A DNA stretch of 64,000 bases, taken from NCBI RefSeq assembly GCF_964204865.1, contig NC_135255.1, forward strand, positions 11,313,135-11,377,134, written 5' to 3'. The notes under the pieces are model-generated. The model was not told the DNA's origin. It did no database searches and was given only the letters and a program-made list of their open reading frames with translations. The translations under genes were made by a program, and so were the position numbers. How positions within the stretch are numbered: position 1 is the stretch's first letter; each line of letters opens with the position of its first letter. The stretch comes from Styela clava (lineage: Eukaryota > Chordata > Ascidiacea > Stolidobranchia > Styelidae). Positions 26,116 to 39,297 of the stretch are shown here, one piece after another.

Positions 26116-29100
26116 TCAAGTATATTCTGATCGATACTGCAATGGTGTAACATTTCCCGTATATTTATTAGCATAAATGTCATCATTGCTGCTGCTTATG
26201 TTGCTTTGTTCTTGAGGGTGTGATGATGCACGTCGAGGAAAAACACTACCAAGCCTCATGAGCCCCGATGACCGTAGAAAACTTCTGAATCTTTTATTGT
26301 GACTGACTTGCCTGCAAACAAAAAAAATCTATTTTGTTTATGACACATATGATATATACTTACTGCATTATAAACATATAATTTGATCAGCATTTTATGA
26401 TACTTCAAATTATGTTTGAATGTTTAGATCTACTTTTCCAATTACTGAGTAGTCGATTTGTTACTGGCAAGAAATTTCAGCGACCGCTTGTGACAAAACA
26501 ATTCATCTTGACAGTAACAGACCGCTGACACAAATTTCTCCACATGGTACAGATGAGAATAGTTACTGAATGGTCCGCTTTATCAAACATGTCTATTTAT
26601 ACGTCCTCATTTATCATTTACATAGCAGTTAAAAGCTGGCATAATCATAACGCTTATCAATATAACAATAGAAAATATGATCAAGGGAATTTTATTTGTA
26701 CTCGAGTTCACGAGTGAGTCCTGCCTGTCCTGATAACGTAACCTTTTGAAAAGGGATGTTATTCCTTATTCTGACCCAGGGGCCAGGAATTATCAGTTTT
26801 TTTGTCATTACGTTATGTGGGTAATTACTGAATACGTTGTAGGAATACGCTCGCCACCGCACCTCTAACTACTCTGCGTGGGTTCGCAGGTTCGAATCCC
26901 ATGCAGGGATGGTTATGTGCGAGAGGATTGCTGGACTCCTCGCCGTCGTTGGGTGGTTTACGTAACCGCTGGTCGGTTAAGGCTTCCTCCACCACCAAGT
27001 CCATGCTTCCGAAAACAAACAATACAGTAAATCTAATCCCATACCCGACTTGGAATGGTAACCGGACGAGAGGCCGTGGTTCGCCATACGGATAAGCCGT
27101 CTTATCGGCTTTCCTCTCCCCCGGGATAAATATGTAAATCCTATCCTACCTACAGGCCGTACAAAATTGCGTACATTGTGGCCAGCGCCGGATCAACTAT
27201 TAAACAATATAAGCACGAGCTTAGGGCACCAAGCAAAGAGGGGCACCACAGAAATTTTAGAGCAGAATTTTATATGGTTTATCGGTGTTTAATGAAATAT
27301 ATGACCGTGGCGGTTTTTTGATGAGGTAGACCAGGGTGGTCCAAATCCTGTCATGCTGATACATTCCGTGCGGCTCATAGAACAATTATAGCGTATATTT
27401 GTATCTAATGGAGGAACGTTTTTGAGTTTTTTTTTAGCTATTTTTTTAGCCAGGGGTTTGGGATCCCGAGATTCAAACCATTTTTCTATCGCTTTGTTCC
27501 TTTATTTTAATAAAAACACTCCTCTGTTTTCAAGCGTCGGCCATGTGACAGTAGTGACGAAACGCAGAGCCGACTTAACGCCGCGCAATCCAGTTTTTTT
27601 TAGCTAGGTCGTGAAATACCAACTTAGACGGACTTGGTTGGTATTTGAGATGGCACTAAGCTTGCTCACGCTGCAAGTTTTTAAATTATTCAATATAACA
27701 ATTCGTAATAAAATGAGTGTCGAAGGAAAGGTGACATAAGGAAAACACGGCGGAAACGTATTTCCTCGCCCATCACACAGTGTCTGGTTTGATTTCAAGT
27801 AATATCTGTCACGAAAGAATATAATTTGAAGCGACATTATACGCGAGATGCGCAAAATACAACGGTAATTCTCGGGAATTAACTTTAGGATGACTGAAGG
27901 CTTTATATATCTTCTTTAAAAAAGAACGCTGATCACTTTTGGGTTTTCTCCGACTTGCGGCCCGCGAGACCTCGTCAAAAGTTTTTGCGGTCCTTTAACC
28001 TAGCTCCCTGGAACCACAATGAGGTAGACTACTAGGTACCGGTAAAGTTTCAAACTACATTTGTGACTTCTACCCTTTGGTATTTCGATTCACGTTGAGA
28101 CTGGAGGCATGAATCTTCATTGTCACACTCCCTCGGGCTCAACCAATATATCGGCCCGATAGTGCGTGTTTGCCGATATATCATATTGGCAGTAAACGGC
28201 CGATATATATATATCGGCTATATATATAACAGTTAAAAAAATCTAAAAATGTTCGTAAAATTTGGTTTATTTACTGTTGGTTGTGATTATTTTCATTGGA
28301 TAATACACTTATGTGGTTTATTGTTTTCATAATTAAATTACACATAAGGGGGCACTAAAGTCTTCAGTGCTTAGGGCACCAGAGGGGCTTAATCCGCCCC
28401 TGATAGTGGCGGTTCCGCGTTCGCGTTGCTGTCTGTTGGTCAGATGGAGTCGTAAAGATTGCGGTACCTGTGGTCTACTGTGACAGATTGCATACTCGTA
28501 CCAAATCGTTTAGCCTTCCCATCCATGCTATTTTAACGCCTACACTTATGCATATGACAAAGATTGCTCATCCTCGTTTTCAATGAAAAGCGGCTTGATT
28601 GATTTAAAGCTAAAAACAAGGAATATCATCTGTGGGTCGCGAATGAATATGACGATGGGTGCAATGAATATCAATGAGCAATCCAGTATATTCGTTTCGA
28701 GGTGAAAGCTAGCTTATGAGTAACCCTTTAACACTACTAAAATTTTCCCAACGTTCACGTGTGAGTTGAAGCTTATTTCTCCATATTGAGCATTTGCAAA
28801 AAAATACCGTGATTCCCCGAAAATAAGATCGTGTTTTATTTCAATTTATTTTCGAAAAATAACACTAGGGATTATTTTGGGGGGATGTCTTATATTATCA
28901 TTTATAAAAAACAAAATTACAAAGGGAAGAATTACGAGATTTTTGGATATGCAAAATATGAAAACCGATATCCATTTACTCATAAATAACAAGATTTCCG
29001 CTCTCACACGTTTTAATCATTTAAAACATGTAAAGAGATTTCTTGATATCGAATAGGTTATAAAAAATTCTTTTTATGGACTGGGTCTTATTTTAAGGTT

Positions 29101-32100
29101 AGGGCTTATATTAAAATCATTTTCAAAATTTGGGCTAGGTTATCCTCAGGATAGGTCTTATTTTCGGGGAAACCCGGTAGTAAACATGATAAACATTTCA
29201 TTTGGTCCGTCGACTCTCTCCCAAATTTGGTTCTGCAATGTTGTTATTTTGCAATTTACCTTAGATTTACCAGCGATAAAACAACACAGACGTCAACCCG
29301 CACGTATACAGTAATTACATGGTTGTAATTCTTAAAATTAACTTTATATTTATAATTATATACAACATATAGCCGAAAGCGTATTTTGTTATGTAAAGTT
29401 GTTGTGAAGTTCGTGATGTTTTCTCGTAGTATTGTTATTCGTTCGATTAAAAATAATGCTCGTTTATGCGACATTCAAGCAATATTTCATTTTCCAGAAA
29501 GCCAGTTTTTGTCAGCACATTGCTAAGTTTTGAATTACAGACGCGATTCTACTGATGATGGCGCAACTTCCAACTTGAAAAAAATTGCGAGGCATGAAGA
29601 TTGAATTAGAATAGTTAATGTATTTGAGGCGAATTTTTTAAAGACCTTAACTCTTGAAAACTATTTTACAAAAAATATAAACTCTTACTTTATTCTTTGT
29701 CGAAAATCTCTTCCAACGAAATTATAAAAATACGGATTCAGAGCTGAGTTGATAAATGCAAGTATAGATATCGCTGTTGAAAGGCTCTGACATAAATTCT
29801 TCTAAAATAAATAGTTTGTTTTGAAATTTGCAGAAATATACAATTTGTGTTACTGCGTCTTTAAGACCAATAACCACATCCAATTTTATGCCCGTAGCCT
29901 AAAAGTGTAGAAAATAATTTAGGTAAGTGCCGGCAAGTGAGAATGAAAAAACACAAAAATCTCGCAAAATATATTATATAATTATTAATTTCTATTCGAT
30001 TAGATTACATGTAATAATAGCATAAAGTGTCTTACCCCACCAGTCCGAATTCCCGCAATCTTTGCAATGTGTACAGAATGAAACGGAAGCCAGCAGACTA
30101 TAAACAGTAACACGAGGAGAGCACAAACTATGGTGACTCTCATCTTATCTTTCATTTGAGATTGGTTAGATGTTGCGGAATTTCGTCGATCACCTACTGT
30201 TCGGTGAATTACTCGCAATATGATAAGTGCATAACAGAAAGTAATAATCTGAAAAACAAAATTGAATGAGTGTTCCATGCTTATCTGACGAAATTAAGAA
30301 TTATCGTATATTTGATTCAACAACTCAGAGCTTGTCGAATTTTAAATTTAGTATCGACACAACACGCGTACGGGGTACTCCCGTAATGCGTGTACCAGGT
30401 TAGGTCATACTTTTATTCAGATTTTCCTTATTTTAGTTTTATTACGAGTTCGGGGACTGTCTGTGTAACATATAAATAAGGTATTTGATTATATTTTATC
30501 GATATATATATACTCTAAGATTTGAATGGACCCTTGTGGAACCCATGGTTGTACTGTACTGGTAAACCCCCGATTGGAAACCACTGTGTTGAAGTGTTTT
30601 TTATTTATTTGTATCCAATTGTCGTTTATAGCGATCGGCGTATTACAAGCGATACTTACAACAAGAGGTAAAAGAAACATGACTGAGAAATTGAAATATA
30701 TAAATATGCTCCATCCTGGTCGTTCTCCTCCATACACACATTCTGCTTCAATCGTATTAGAGGCGGACGGTGTTGAACTAAAATGTTAATTGTAACATTA
30801 ATATTAGCTTGTATACTCATTTAAAATAAGATACATTATTTGAATGTGCAACCGTTCATGTCTCATTGGCGTTTTTGTGCATCTCTATTCAACTGCAGCA
30901 AATGTATGCATTACAAATCGGCATTGAGACACCTATATTACAAAAAAAGCAAAACTTCTGACAAAGACTTTTCTATAAAGTATTATGTCACTAAGAGTTT
31001 ACATAGTTTTTCAAGACACTGTTCAAATATGTTTGGCTTCAGGCAATACTAGAATGTTTGTATACATTTCCAATATTATACGGAACTGTTCAACTTGAAA
31101 AATACGTACTGCTCGGTTCGCGATGCATTATTCTGTTCTTCTTCTGAAAGTATGTAATCAAGACCAAACAGATCTTGGATATAATTGCCACTCCCGGAAA
31201 ATATATCATAATCTGTTTCATTTTCCGGCACCATATCCGTCCGTGCGGTTACGGGAACGGAGCAAGATGTTTGATGATATTTCGGAAAGACTTCATTGAC
31301 ACAATTATCAGTATCGTTCTCAGCAAATTGGTTTTTCCTACACCATATTAATGGATCCTTTGGAAATTCAAATCTACAAACAATAACACATGATAAAGAC
31401 TACTATTGTAGTGTAGAATTGAAAACATAGCTCAACTTCGTGCCCAATTGAAAATAAGAATTATCTTCTATTTTATCTCGTTTTATTTAGAATTTTCATA
31501 TTCCTCTCAGGGGAAACGATAGTCGATAAGATGGCATGATCATGTCACGAACCACGTCCACATCCACGAACTTCCTGTTACCAATCCAAGTTGGCTATGG
31601 GAATACTTAAAAAGTAATTGGTATCGGATTCATGGACCTAAACGCGGTGCACATTGGTGTTGAATTTTGTCACCATCTGGAACAGACTTCTTCAAACGAT
31701 GCCAATTTTTTATCATACATTATAAAAACTTACGTGCAGCGACAATGTGGCTGGAGTCCAAAATTAGCACTGTACAGCATAACGGGTATGCAGATTAACA
31801 AGGAAATTATCCACGCCGCCATAGCAATAACAATGTACCAAGTATTCCGGGATCGAAAACGAGTTATTCCAACCGTCATCGGGTGACAAAGTGCGAGATA
31901 TCTATCAATTGCCATTATCTGAAATGGCGAGGTTTGTCAGTTAGCTTTAAAAATATACGATGATATATATATTAGAGCGAAACTTTATTTTTTTGGGACT
32001 ATTCGAAAGCGATATTACTCTTTGTCTCTTTACCAATAAATGTTTGTTTTTCCTCAAATTTTATTCTTTTCAAACTTTTTTCAAATTTCTTTTTCTTAGG

Positions 32101-35100
32101 GATATACAATCTCTAGTTTTGCCACATAAATTATATTTAAACTTATCAAATATATTATATAATTTTTTGGTTTGGAAAAATTTGAAAAACTTTCGTGCTG
32201 AGAACTTATTGCTATGCAACCACGCCTCCGTCAAGAATTACAAATACTCATTTTCGTCATTCATTGTCGTATTAAGTGACCGCGATTTAAACAATTCTTT
32301 AGCGACTAGCTTACCATAAGGAACAGTATAGAAGCGTAGTAGTTGAGGAACATGATTGTCTGCATCATTTTACAAAGCCATTCGGGGTAGATCCAAGCAT
32401 TGTATACTGTCTCCGTTATTTTGAACGGAATGATTTGAAGAAATAATAAGTCTGCTAATGCAAGTTGAAGGACGTACCTATAGAAATGAATATAAATTTT
32501 ATTCAATGATATAAAATTCTTACAGAATGGATGAAAGAGTTGTTTTTCCTGCAAGCTACTTGGAATATAGAAGGCAAAGTCCCCTCAATATTTGTAAATT
32601 TTTTAAAACATTTTTAATGAAACAATCCTTAACAATCAAAACAGCATGTCAATCATGTATTATCTCTTCTAATTGATAGACAATGCACACGCAAGAAATA
32701 AACCTGAATGGGGGCTATTTTGGAAAACTGATTGATATAGTATAGTCAGCAGTGGTTCCCAAACTTTTTGTACCATCGCCCCCCTATAGTAGTTTATACA
32801 ACTTCATCGCCCCCCGGCACTGCAAAAAATTGAAAGTCAGAAACGAATATATTACAGACCACATAAGGAGACAAATCATAGTTTATGGTGTTTTTTAATG
32901 AGATAGATGTGCTTGATGTTCTTCAGCGAGTTTTTTATTATATCTAAAATTACCCCGTTTACTGATGGAAAGGCGATTTGGTTTTAATAGCAATAGGTGC
33001 ACGGCTGAAAACGCCTCATTCGCCATATCAGAGGTCGGAAATGAAAGAATTCAGGGTTTTACCTCCTCAAAAACCTCCGTGTACTCTTGCATTTAACTCC
33101 CTAAATTCACCCCATTTCACACTAAAATAATTAAAACAAAATTAACTTTCCAAAACTTATAATAATGATTTTTGTACATCTCATTCATCCCTACAGCTAG
33201 ATGACCTTCACCAAAATACATGATATAGAACGGTTTTCGGTAAAATTCATCCCCGATTTCTCATCCTACCAAGTTCTCCAGTCCGATCACAAGTCCATAG
33301 AATTAATTAGCCATTTGTTTGGATTCGTGGACTCGGATGGCCAGGGGGTCGCAAATTTTGAGTCGCTCGCGGGACAAAATTTAGGGTTGCTATTTTTTTA
33401 CGGATCGCATATATTTTTTGAAAGTTAAAAGCGGAACCTCGTGCGAAAACTGCGACAATTCGTGAACTCAACTCAGTCGTCTTAATGAAAAATTATTACA
33501 ATGACATTCAATGTGACACTGTCTTGTTGCTGCATCACGCTTGATAGCTTTACGACGCCAAGATTGGAATATTTTCAAAATAGGCATCACCAATCCTAGT
33601 TCTTCCTAATTTTCATTTTCGAAAATAATTATTCGCACAAATATGTACTTCTAAACATCGAAGTGAATATTTTCGCATGGTCTGTAAAATTTTGATAAAG
33701 ATTTTTCAGGTTAGGGTTCAGGTTGTGCGACATCTTGAGGCGCATACTTCAGGAGTACCGTCGTTTGGATGTTTCCCCTGGCATAGACGGCCATGTTTAC
33801 TTCGTGACATTGGCCAATCAGCGAGATGCAAAAATAAACGTAACAATGTCCCCTTTCGTATCTATTCAGGCACATTTCTCACTCAGACAGACTTTCAGGC
33901 GTGGTCGTGAACATTGAATTTTACCTCATTTTCGCGATTTAGAATTATATTCGTTAGTTTTTAGTTGTTTTTCGGAAATTTTAATAAAATAAGTCAATGA
34001 TCACTTTGTCCTCCTAGGAGTCTCAGTTTAATTACAGTGACCAAAAATTAGTGTAGAAATAGCTGTGATAGACTAGGCTAAAATTCTTTACCGGCACTTA
34101 CAAAAAACAGATCGTTGAATGGTATAAATAGAAAATAGTTTGAAACAAATACTTCATTTTATAGGCAACAACTCGCGAAACCACTCTTAAAATAAGCACC
34201 GAAAACTTTAGAATGGTAAAGTATGGGAATAATTTCCCGGGGTCAAAGGTCGGGGAAAAGTTCATTCAGTGAAGCGTCCCGGGCCAGATTACTACAGATT
34301 TCCCGATCACTGGGATACGCAAACTACCGTACCTTACTGCGAAGACGAGTCCAGCAATCCTTTCACGTGTGACATCGCCCACGTGATTCAAACCTACAAA
34401 AGCACGCAGAGTACAGTAATCAAGTGCACGATGCGCCGAGCAAAAACAGATTTCGCGAAATCGCCCCCTATCGCCCCCTTCGACTTTTTCGCCCCCTTCT
34501 GTATTGCTTTCGCCCACCGGGGGGCGATATCGCCCACTTTGGGAATCACTGGATAGTGTATGATAATCTTGTTACGTAGATGAAATTCGGGGTTAAAATT
34601 AATTGTTTTCAGTAACACGACGAAAACATATGTACTTTCTAACATGACGTAAGTAGGAAATCGAATGTGATAAAATGATACCTAAAAACTGACATTTCGA
34701 CACTATTATTATTTTGAGCGATATCCGCCAGATTGTAGTTCATAGTGGGGTTATAAGGAATCATGCAATAATTCAGTTTCCTCCAGTATCATAACGTCAT
34801 TTCAGACATGAAGCAATAAATAAGTAATGCAACAACGCTGTATGAGTCTATTTTATCAGCAGACATCGAATTTTGTTGTCAACATTTTATCGAGATAATA
34901 GAACGAATGACGTAGAAGTAATAAACAATTCCAAACGACCAACTTTTGTTTGTGATAAATTGCCTTCATTAACGTTTTATAAAAAGCTTTTTTATTGATA
35001 AAAACTTTTGATTCGATAAAAAAGGATACAGAGCAACGGCAGGGGAATGAGAAAAGAATGCGAGATTGATAGAACACGTGATGATCACCGGGTCATCTTG

Positions 35101-36382
35101 TTCAATTGCTATAAATAGTACGTACTATTTGCGTCAACAGATTGCGTAGGATTTGGGATAAGATTGATAAATAAATTACACTTACAAATAGCTATAAATC
35201 ATTCAAAAATTAAGTAAGTTGGACTGTACATCGGAGGTGTGTGACGCCAATAACCTTTACAGTGAGATATTTATGTAGAAATATTAATTTTAAAATTTGA
35301 TGCATGTACACAGAAAAGGATCTAAAAAGCAAACTGTTTTTATCTTACATTCATTAATGTTCTATCGTTATTGTCAAATATATGTGAATTAAAATATGAT
35401 ACAACCCCACAAGATCTGGCTAGGTGTAGCATATTTACGCTTCACACCATAAATATATTATTTTCTCAAGAAAACCACGGCACTCCCTGTTTAAGATTCA
35501 AATCTTAGACATGCTGATATATTTTACCGGAAAACGCAATGAATGTTTTTATACTTCCCCCTTGCACAATGTATTTGAATCTTTCGGACCTACCTAGCCA
35601 GGAAGTAGGATATTATTTGTTTGGAATAATACTTACAATTATCGTCATGTGTCATCATTAAAATATCCTAACCAAAAATCCTAAATTGTTTTCAAAATTA
35701 AATCATCAGAAGGTAGAACGGATGTACATATATATACTTTATATTTCGATACACGCGGTTTAATATTAAATTTAATGTCTTTATTTAACAGGTAAACCAA
35801 ATTCTTATTTTTTGGAAAAACAAAAAAACAACCATTCATTTTGAGTTGGAATTGAATTGTTATTTATATTGGGCCGCGTGCCCGATATGAAATTATTTTC
35901 AATAAGCGCGATTCACTAAGATGAAGAGTTAGCGGAACAAATGGCAAAAAAATCACTGTTATTCTAGCGATTGAAAATTTTGAGCACATGGACTTTATAA
36001 ACAACAGCAATGTTACATTTTATGAATAATACATGACTGAATATAAAGCCAAAAATTATATGTTTTATAATGACAAGTTTTCGTGTTATTCTAAATTTTT
36101 GCGGAGGGATATTTTACAATGCAGTTTGTAGTTATATATATCCGATTTATTTTTATGTATAAAAATATCTCACCAATGTGTAGCTTTTTTGTATTGACGA
36201 AAGTACAATATCACAAATATAACAAGTAGATTTCCAACCACTCCGATGACGTATATGAGAACTTTGAAGAAAATAACAAATTTTTGTATTCCATCTAATT
36301 GAACTGCTTCATGTTCTATTGTCACTTCAGTATCAGGTGATGATGTGGTGTTTGCATCGAGTAATTCCTCCATAACAAACAT
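26116..36382 (-). CDS. Rhodopsin-family (class A) peptide GPCR with large acidic extracellular loop 2
   Basis: Nine minus-strand exons with fully consistent phases: 36174-36382, 32315-32477, 31734-31918, 31110-31373, 30660-30777, 30036-30248, 29854-29898, 29689-29801, 26116-26311; 501 residues. Landmarks in order: TM1 GVVGNLLVIFVIL, TM2 LALADLLFL, the TM3 cysteine in WLCKMM, IDRY at the end of TM3, TM5 with LLPLV, TM6 VCWLPFH, TM7 NSALNPYFYNF, then a basic helix-8-like RDFRQRIK and a Ser-rich tail ending RSEYT. Loop 2 is about 118 residues, mostly exon 4, rich in acid and tyrosine (ENETDYDIF, LDYILSEEE), with the disulfide Cys probably in AECVYGG. The overall style is like somatostatin/galanin/opioid-type receptors; ligand not assignable. 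ATG at 36382 is used; 36373 is an in-frame alternative. Exon 8 could instead stop at TAA (29685) if its GTAAGAG donor is skipped. Confidence 0.9.
26843..27165 (+). repeat. tRNA-derived SINE, copy 3 (last GPCR intron)
   Basis: The best-preserved copy: GCTCGCCACCGCACCTCTAA, B box GGTTCGAATCCC, body TGGTTATGTGCGAGAGGATT and GCTTCCTCCACCACCAAGTC, tail GGCTTTCCTCTCCCCCGGGA, then GATAAATATGTAAATCCTAT. It is antisense to the GPCR. Confidence 0.85.
27183..28402. mobile_element. hAT element in the last GPCR intron
   Basis: Left end CAGCGCCGGATCAACTATT, right end AGGGGCTTAATCCGCCCCTG, inverted to each other. Both inner ends carry a TTAGGGCACCA phrase. The flanks ATTGTGGC (27175-27182) and ATAGTGGC (28403-28410) agree at 7 of 8 bases. 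It begins directly after a SINE tail. No transposase frame is recognised. The inner part is shared, inverted, with 22055-22590, and a second hAT-like end (CAGGGTGGTCCAAA, 27334) suggests internal nesting. Confidence 0.75.
28805..29179. mobile_element. MITE with TA borders and 24-bp inverted ends
   Basis: Left end TACCGTGATTCCCCGAAAAT, right end TTTTCGGGGAAACCCGGTA. Inside both ends is an AATAAGA/TCTTATT phrase. TA at each border fits a TA target duplication. About 375 bp, non-coding, in the last GPCR intron; same family as 4901-5302. Confidence 0.75.
30373..30411. repeat. Half copy of foldback family FB
   Basis: GGTACTCCCGTAATGCGTGT followed by ACCAGGTTAGG matches one arm and the loop of family FB, in a GPCR intron. 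The other arm is missing. Confidence 0.4.
32750..34551. mobile_element. Long hAT element (1.8 kb) in GPCR intron 1
   Basis: Starts CAGTGGTTCCCAAACTTTTT and ends CCCACTTTGGGAATCACTG. Both subterminal parts are rich in ATCGCCCCC/TCGCCCCCT. Flanks ATAGTCAG and GATAGTGT share ATAGT only. The right half contains a half copy of family FB (33709-33757) and repeat R2 (about 33770-34260). No intact transposase is found; the short ORFs look random. Confidence 0.75.
33770..34260 (-). repeat. Dispersed repeat family R2 copy inside the 1.8 kb hAT element
   Basis: Reads, inverted, the same order as 42190-42640: a start with TTACCAT...AAGCACC-like phrases and an end around GCATCTCGCTGATTGGCCAA and AAACATGGCC. 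Further partial copies lie at 48030-48190 and 61800-61990. Possibly the body of a hAT subfamily. Confidence 0.5.
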
Positions 36383-37254
36383 ATATCAAGTACTAGTATG
36401 ATTATATTTCTTGTAATTAAAATACAAATAATCTTGTAATGAAATAGATTAAAAACTAAACAATGTACTTGTACGCTCAGAAATTCGATGTAAAAGTAAC
36501 AAAGTATTAATTCGTTTATTACTTCTGATCAAAAGGACCGTAATATAAAAATCACAAACACAAATAAAATAATGAAATATCAAATCATATAGACCATAAT
36601 CCAATCCAAATCGCATTGAAAATCAATAAACTTTAGTCAGATATAGTCAAATCTCATTTTTAAGTCTCTAATAAAGTCACGTAAAGTCTAGTAACTTGAG
36701 AAAATAGCAAAGGTAACTGATTTGAAGGTTATGCTTAAACCTATTTCCTCCTAAAACTGACCCCGTGCATTGAGTTAGATAAGGTCTAACGTCTATCCAC
36801 TACGTAAATTACGAGTCAAACGCCCCATTTAAAAAAAAAGTAGATTTGAATAAAGTTTTACAACTAAATTGTAGTTGGCATTTCCTATCTCGTATGGTAA
36901 TCAAGTTATCAATATTTGGCCAACTAAGGCCAAATTTATCATTTTGGATTTATCTTATTGTTCGGATAAATTTTCCAAGAATTAAAATTCAGTCATGTCC
37001 ACTTTCTTTATAGATATCTGTCAAGCAACTTTTTTCTGTCAACAATGCCCTGATGATTTATTCTGCTTTAACTTGAACTCTAATGTCAGATAATGTCTAG
37101 ACACCTGGTCGTGACACCTAGCTACGTGTATTGTATTGTTGCCATATTCGATTATATGACACTGTGTTAAAATTACTTATACATATATGAACAATCGTGG
37201 ACACAATGGCTATTGGTTAGTACACTGAACTCAAGTTCGAGTGTCGGTCGTTTT

Positions 37255-37500
37255 TATGTGAAACAACAGAGCGATGCTCAAATATATAGACACGAAGACC
37301 AAAACGAAGTAGTTTTGAAATGAATTAAAATAATAGCCTTCTAGGGGAAAATACAATCTTCAACCACTGAAAATTTCAAAGCAATTGACCTAGTAGGTAA
37401 TGAGAAAAGCGATTTTATTCACACGTAACAACAAGAAAAAAATAGCAACAAAAACAACAACATATTAACAAAACGATCGATAGGGGGGGCCCAATAAACT
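37255..37500. repeat. Dispersed repeat family R1, copy 3
   Basis: Phrases ACAGAGCGATGCTCAAATAT, ATAGCCTTCTAGGGG, ATACAATCTTCAACCACTGA and a tail AACAACATATTAACAAAACG match the R1 copies at 3000, 13505 and (inverted) 63180. Confidence 0.55.
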
Positions 37501-37691
37501 CTTCTACTAAGTCTCCTGCTCAACTCAACACATTGGCAGTTTTATATTCTTACATAAATGGTGCGAATTCTTGCTCGATGTTGTGGTTGCAGGCAAAATA
37601 GATGTGAAATAGTATGCTATAAACGTCGTCTGTTTCATAAGCTAGTTTCTACTGCAGAACGTAGTTTCGTGTCGACAGTGAATATATATGG

Positions 37692-37898
37692 TTATATATA
37701 TTGTCCGCCTCTGAAAAACCACCCCAATGTGTTCTTTGTTACCGGCATGCCTAAATTTACATGTTTTATATTTAAATGAGTTCGACGTCTATTTTCTGAA
37801 TACAATTCTGAACATCCTATATATACATCTGAGATTGAACTCTTCACACTTTCTTTGTCACGTCTGTTGCTACCTGAGACAAAACATAATACATAATA
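37692..37898 (-). CDS. Unidentified exon-like ORF
   Basis: Follows a good acceptor (TTTTGTCTCAG) on the minus strand, opens with SNRRDKESVKSSISDVYIGC and closes with LGWFFRGGQYI before TAA. Composition is plausible for coding; no partner exon or family was found. It lies 5' of the GPCR start and in its orientation, so it would belong to a separate gene. Confidence 0.18.
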   Translation of the reverse strand, partial: YYVLCFVSGSNRRDKESVKSSISDVYIGCSELYSENRRRTHLNIKHVNLGMPVTKNTLGWFFRGGQYI

Positions 37899-37961
37899 TT
37901 GATCTATTTCTCTTAATGTTATTCGGGGTACAGATAATTTAAATAAAGAGAAAAAGAACAT

Positions 37962-39297
37962 ATTCTAAACCTATTTCTTCTTCTTTGATTAAATTTACTG
38001 ACGCAAGTTTTGTTTCAGTGCCAATGTTTTATCGTTTTATAAAGTCCCCAAAACTAATAAGATTTGTTGGCATCACCAGAAAACATGATTTACGCCTAAA
38101 GCAATATTTCACTATTTATAAGATAATTAGACGATTCGAAATATTTAGCTTAATACTACACTGAATTAACCTCACATGCTGGTGGACAAGCGTGTTTTGA
38201 CTTTTTTCTCGTATCTTGTACCGACTCTTTTGAGTCATATGCAATCTAACGGATATGACCCAAGCATTTGTGTTATTTATCATTTGTTCCAGTACACGTG
38301 ATGTGCATAATATAACGTTAATTTTATTTTAATTGTGACAAGTTATTATGTAATTTATTTCCATTGATTATGCTGCTGTACTGTACAAATGTCAACTGTC
38401 AACTGAATTATGAGTAATTCCCCATTACTCAAGATAGCTTGTTCGGTTTTAGCAAAACTATTTTATATTATATTTTTTTAATACACTCTTCATGATTTTA
38501 TCTTATTATTATCATATATATATTATACTGGTTGTATATCGTACTGATGAATCACCACACTCTAACCATCAATTAGAACATTTTCCAAATTTTCGAAATT
38601 ATTTGCGAAATAATCATCAAATTATTTGTCAGAATACACAAATTTTACCATAACTGTCAAATTATTATCTAGATTCCCAATTTTGAAAAGATGCTTCAAA
38701 GAGCAGGACAAATTGTTACAGCAAAAATTTTTGGACCTGTCTATAAAATTTAGCTCAAATCTAATCTGAAAATAACGAATAGAAGGGCTTTCAGAAAAAC
38801 ACAATTTTCAGTAAAATAAACTACAATACAAAAACGACATAAATTCAAGCTAGGACTTTTATGAGACGTTTTTCATATCTTTGCTCTCAACATGGCTATG
38901 TACAATTTTCCAATGACTAAGTAAAGAGCAGCTTTTTTAACGTCACACAAAACTGGATTCAATTGCAAAGTATAAGTGCTACGTATCTCAGGCAAAACAA
39001 CCGTATTACACTTATGCTATTCGACTGCCTGTAAATACTACACAATCACAAAGTAAATTGCATGTGACCGTTGGCCAGTGGCAATAATTTTAAGTATACA
39101 GTAATACTAACTTTAGCTAACCCGCGGCTACTAATACTCGATGTTTGCGGTTAATTGTTGAAACTCAAGCCGCTATTTTATTTGTTTATACAAACTCGGG
39201 AAATTTTATTTTACTGCCACCGGGTACGATACTATTTTATTCAAAAACACAGGAGCGAAATTGTCGATAAAAGCGAAACAGTAAATTATGCAACGTA
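37962..39297. other. AT-rich stretch without supported features
   Basis: No gene, repeat family or terminal inverted repeat recognised. Confidence 0.4.

Noticed and set aside
26890..26915. tRNA gene suggested by a perfect GGTTCGAATCCC B box
   Set aside because: The surrounding bases do not form a cloverleaf, and the same box recurs in three other loci with a shared 200-base body, so it is a SINE head.
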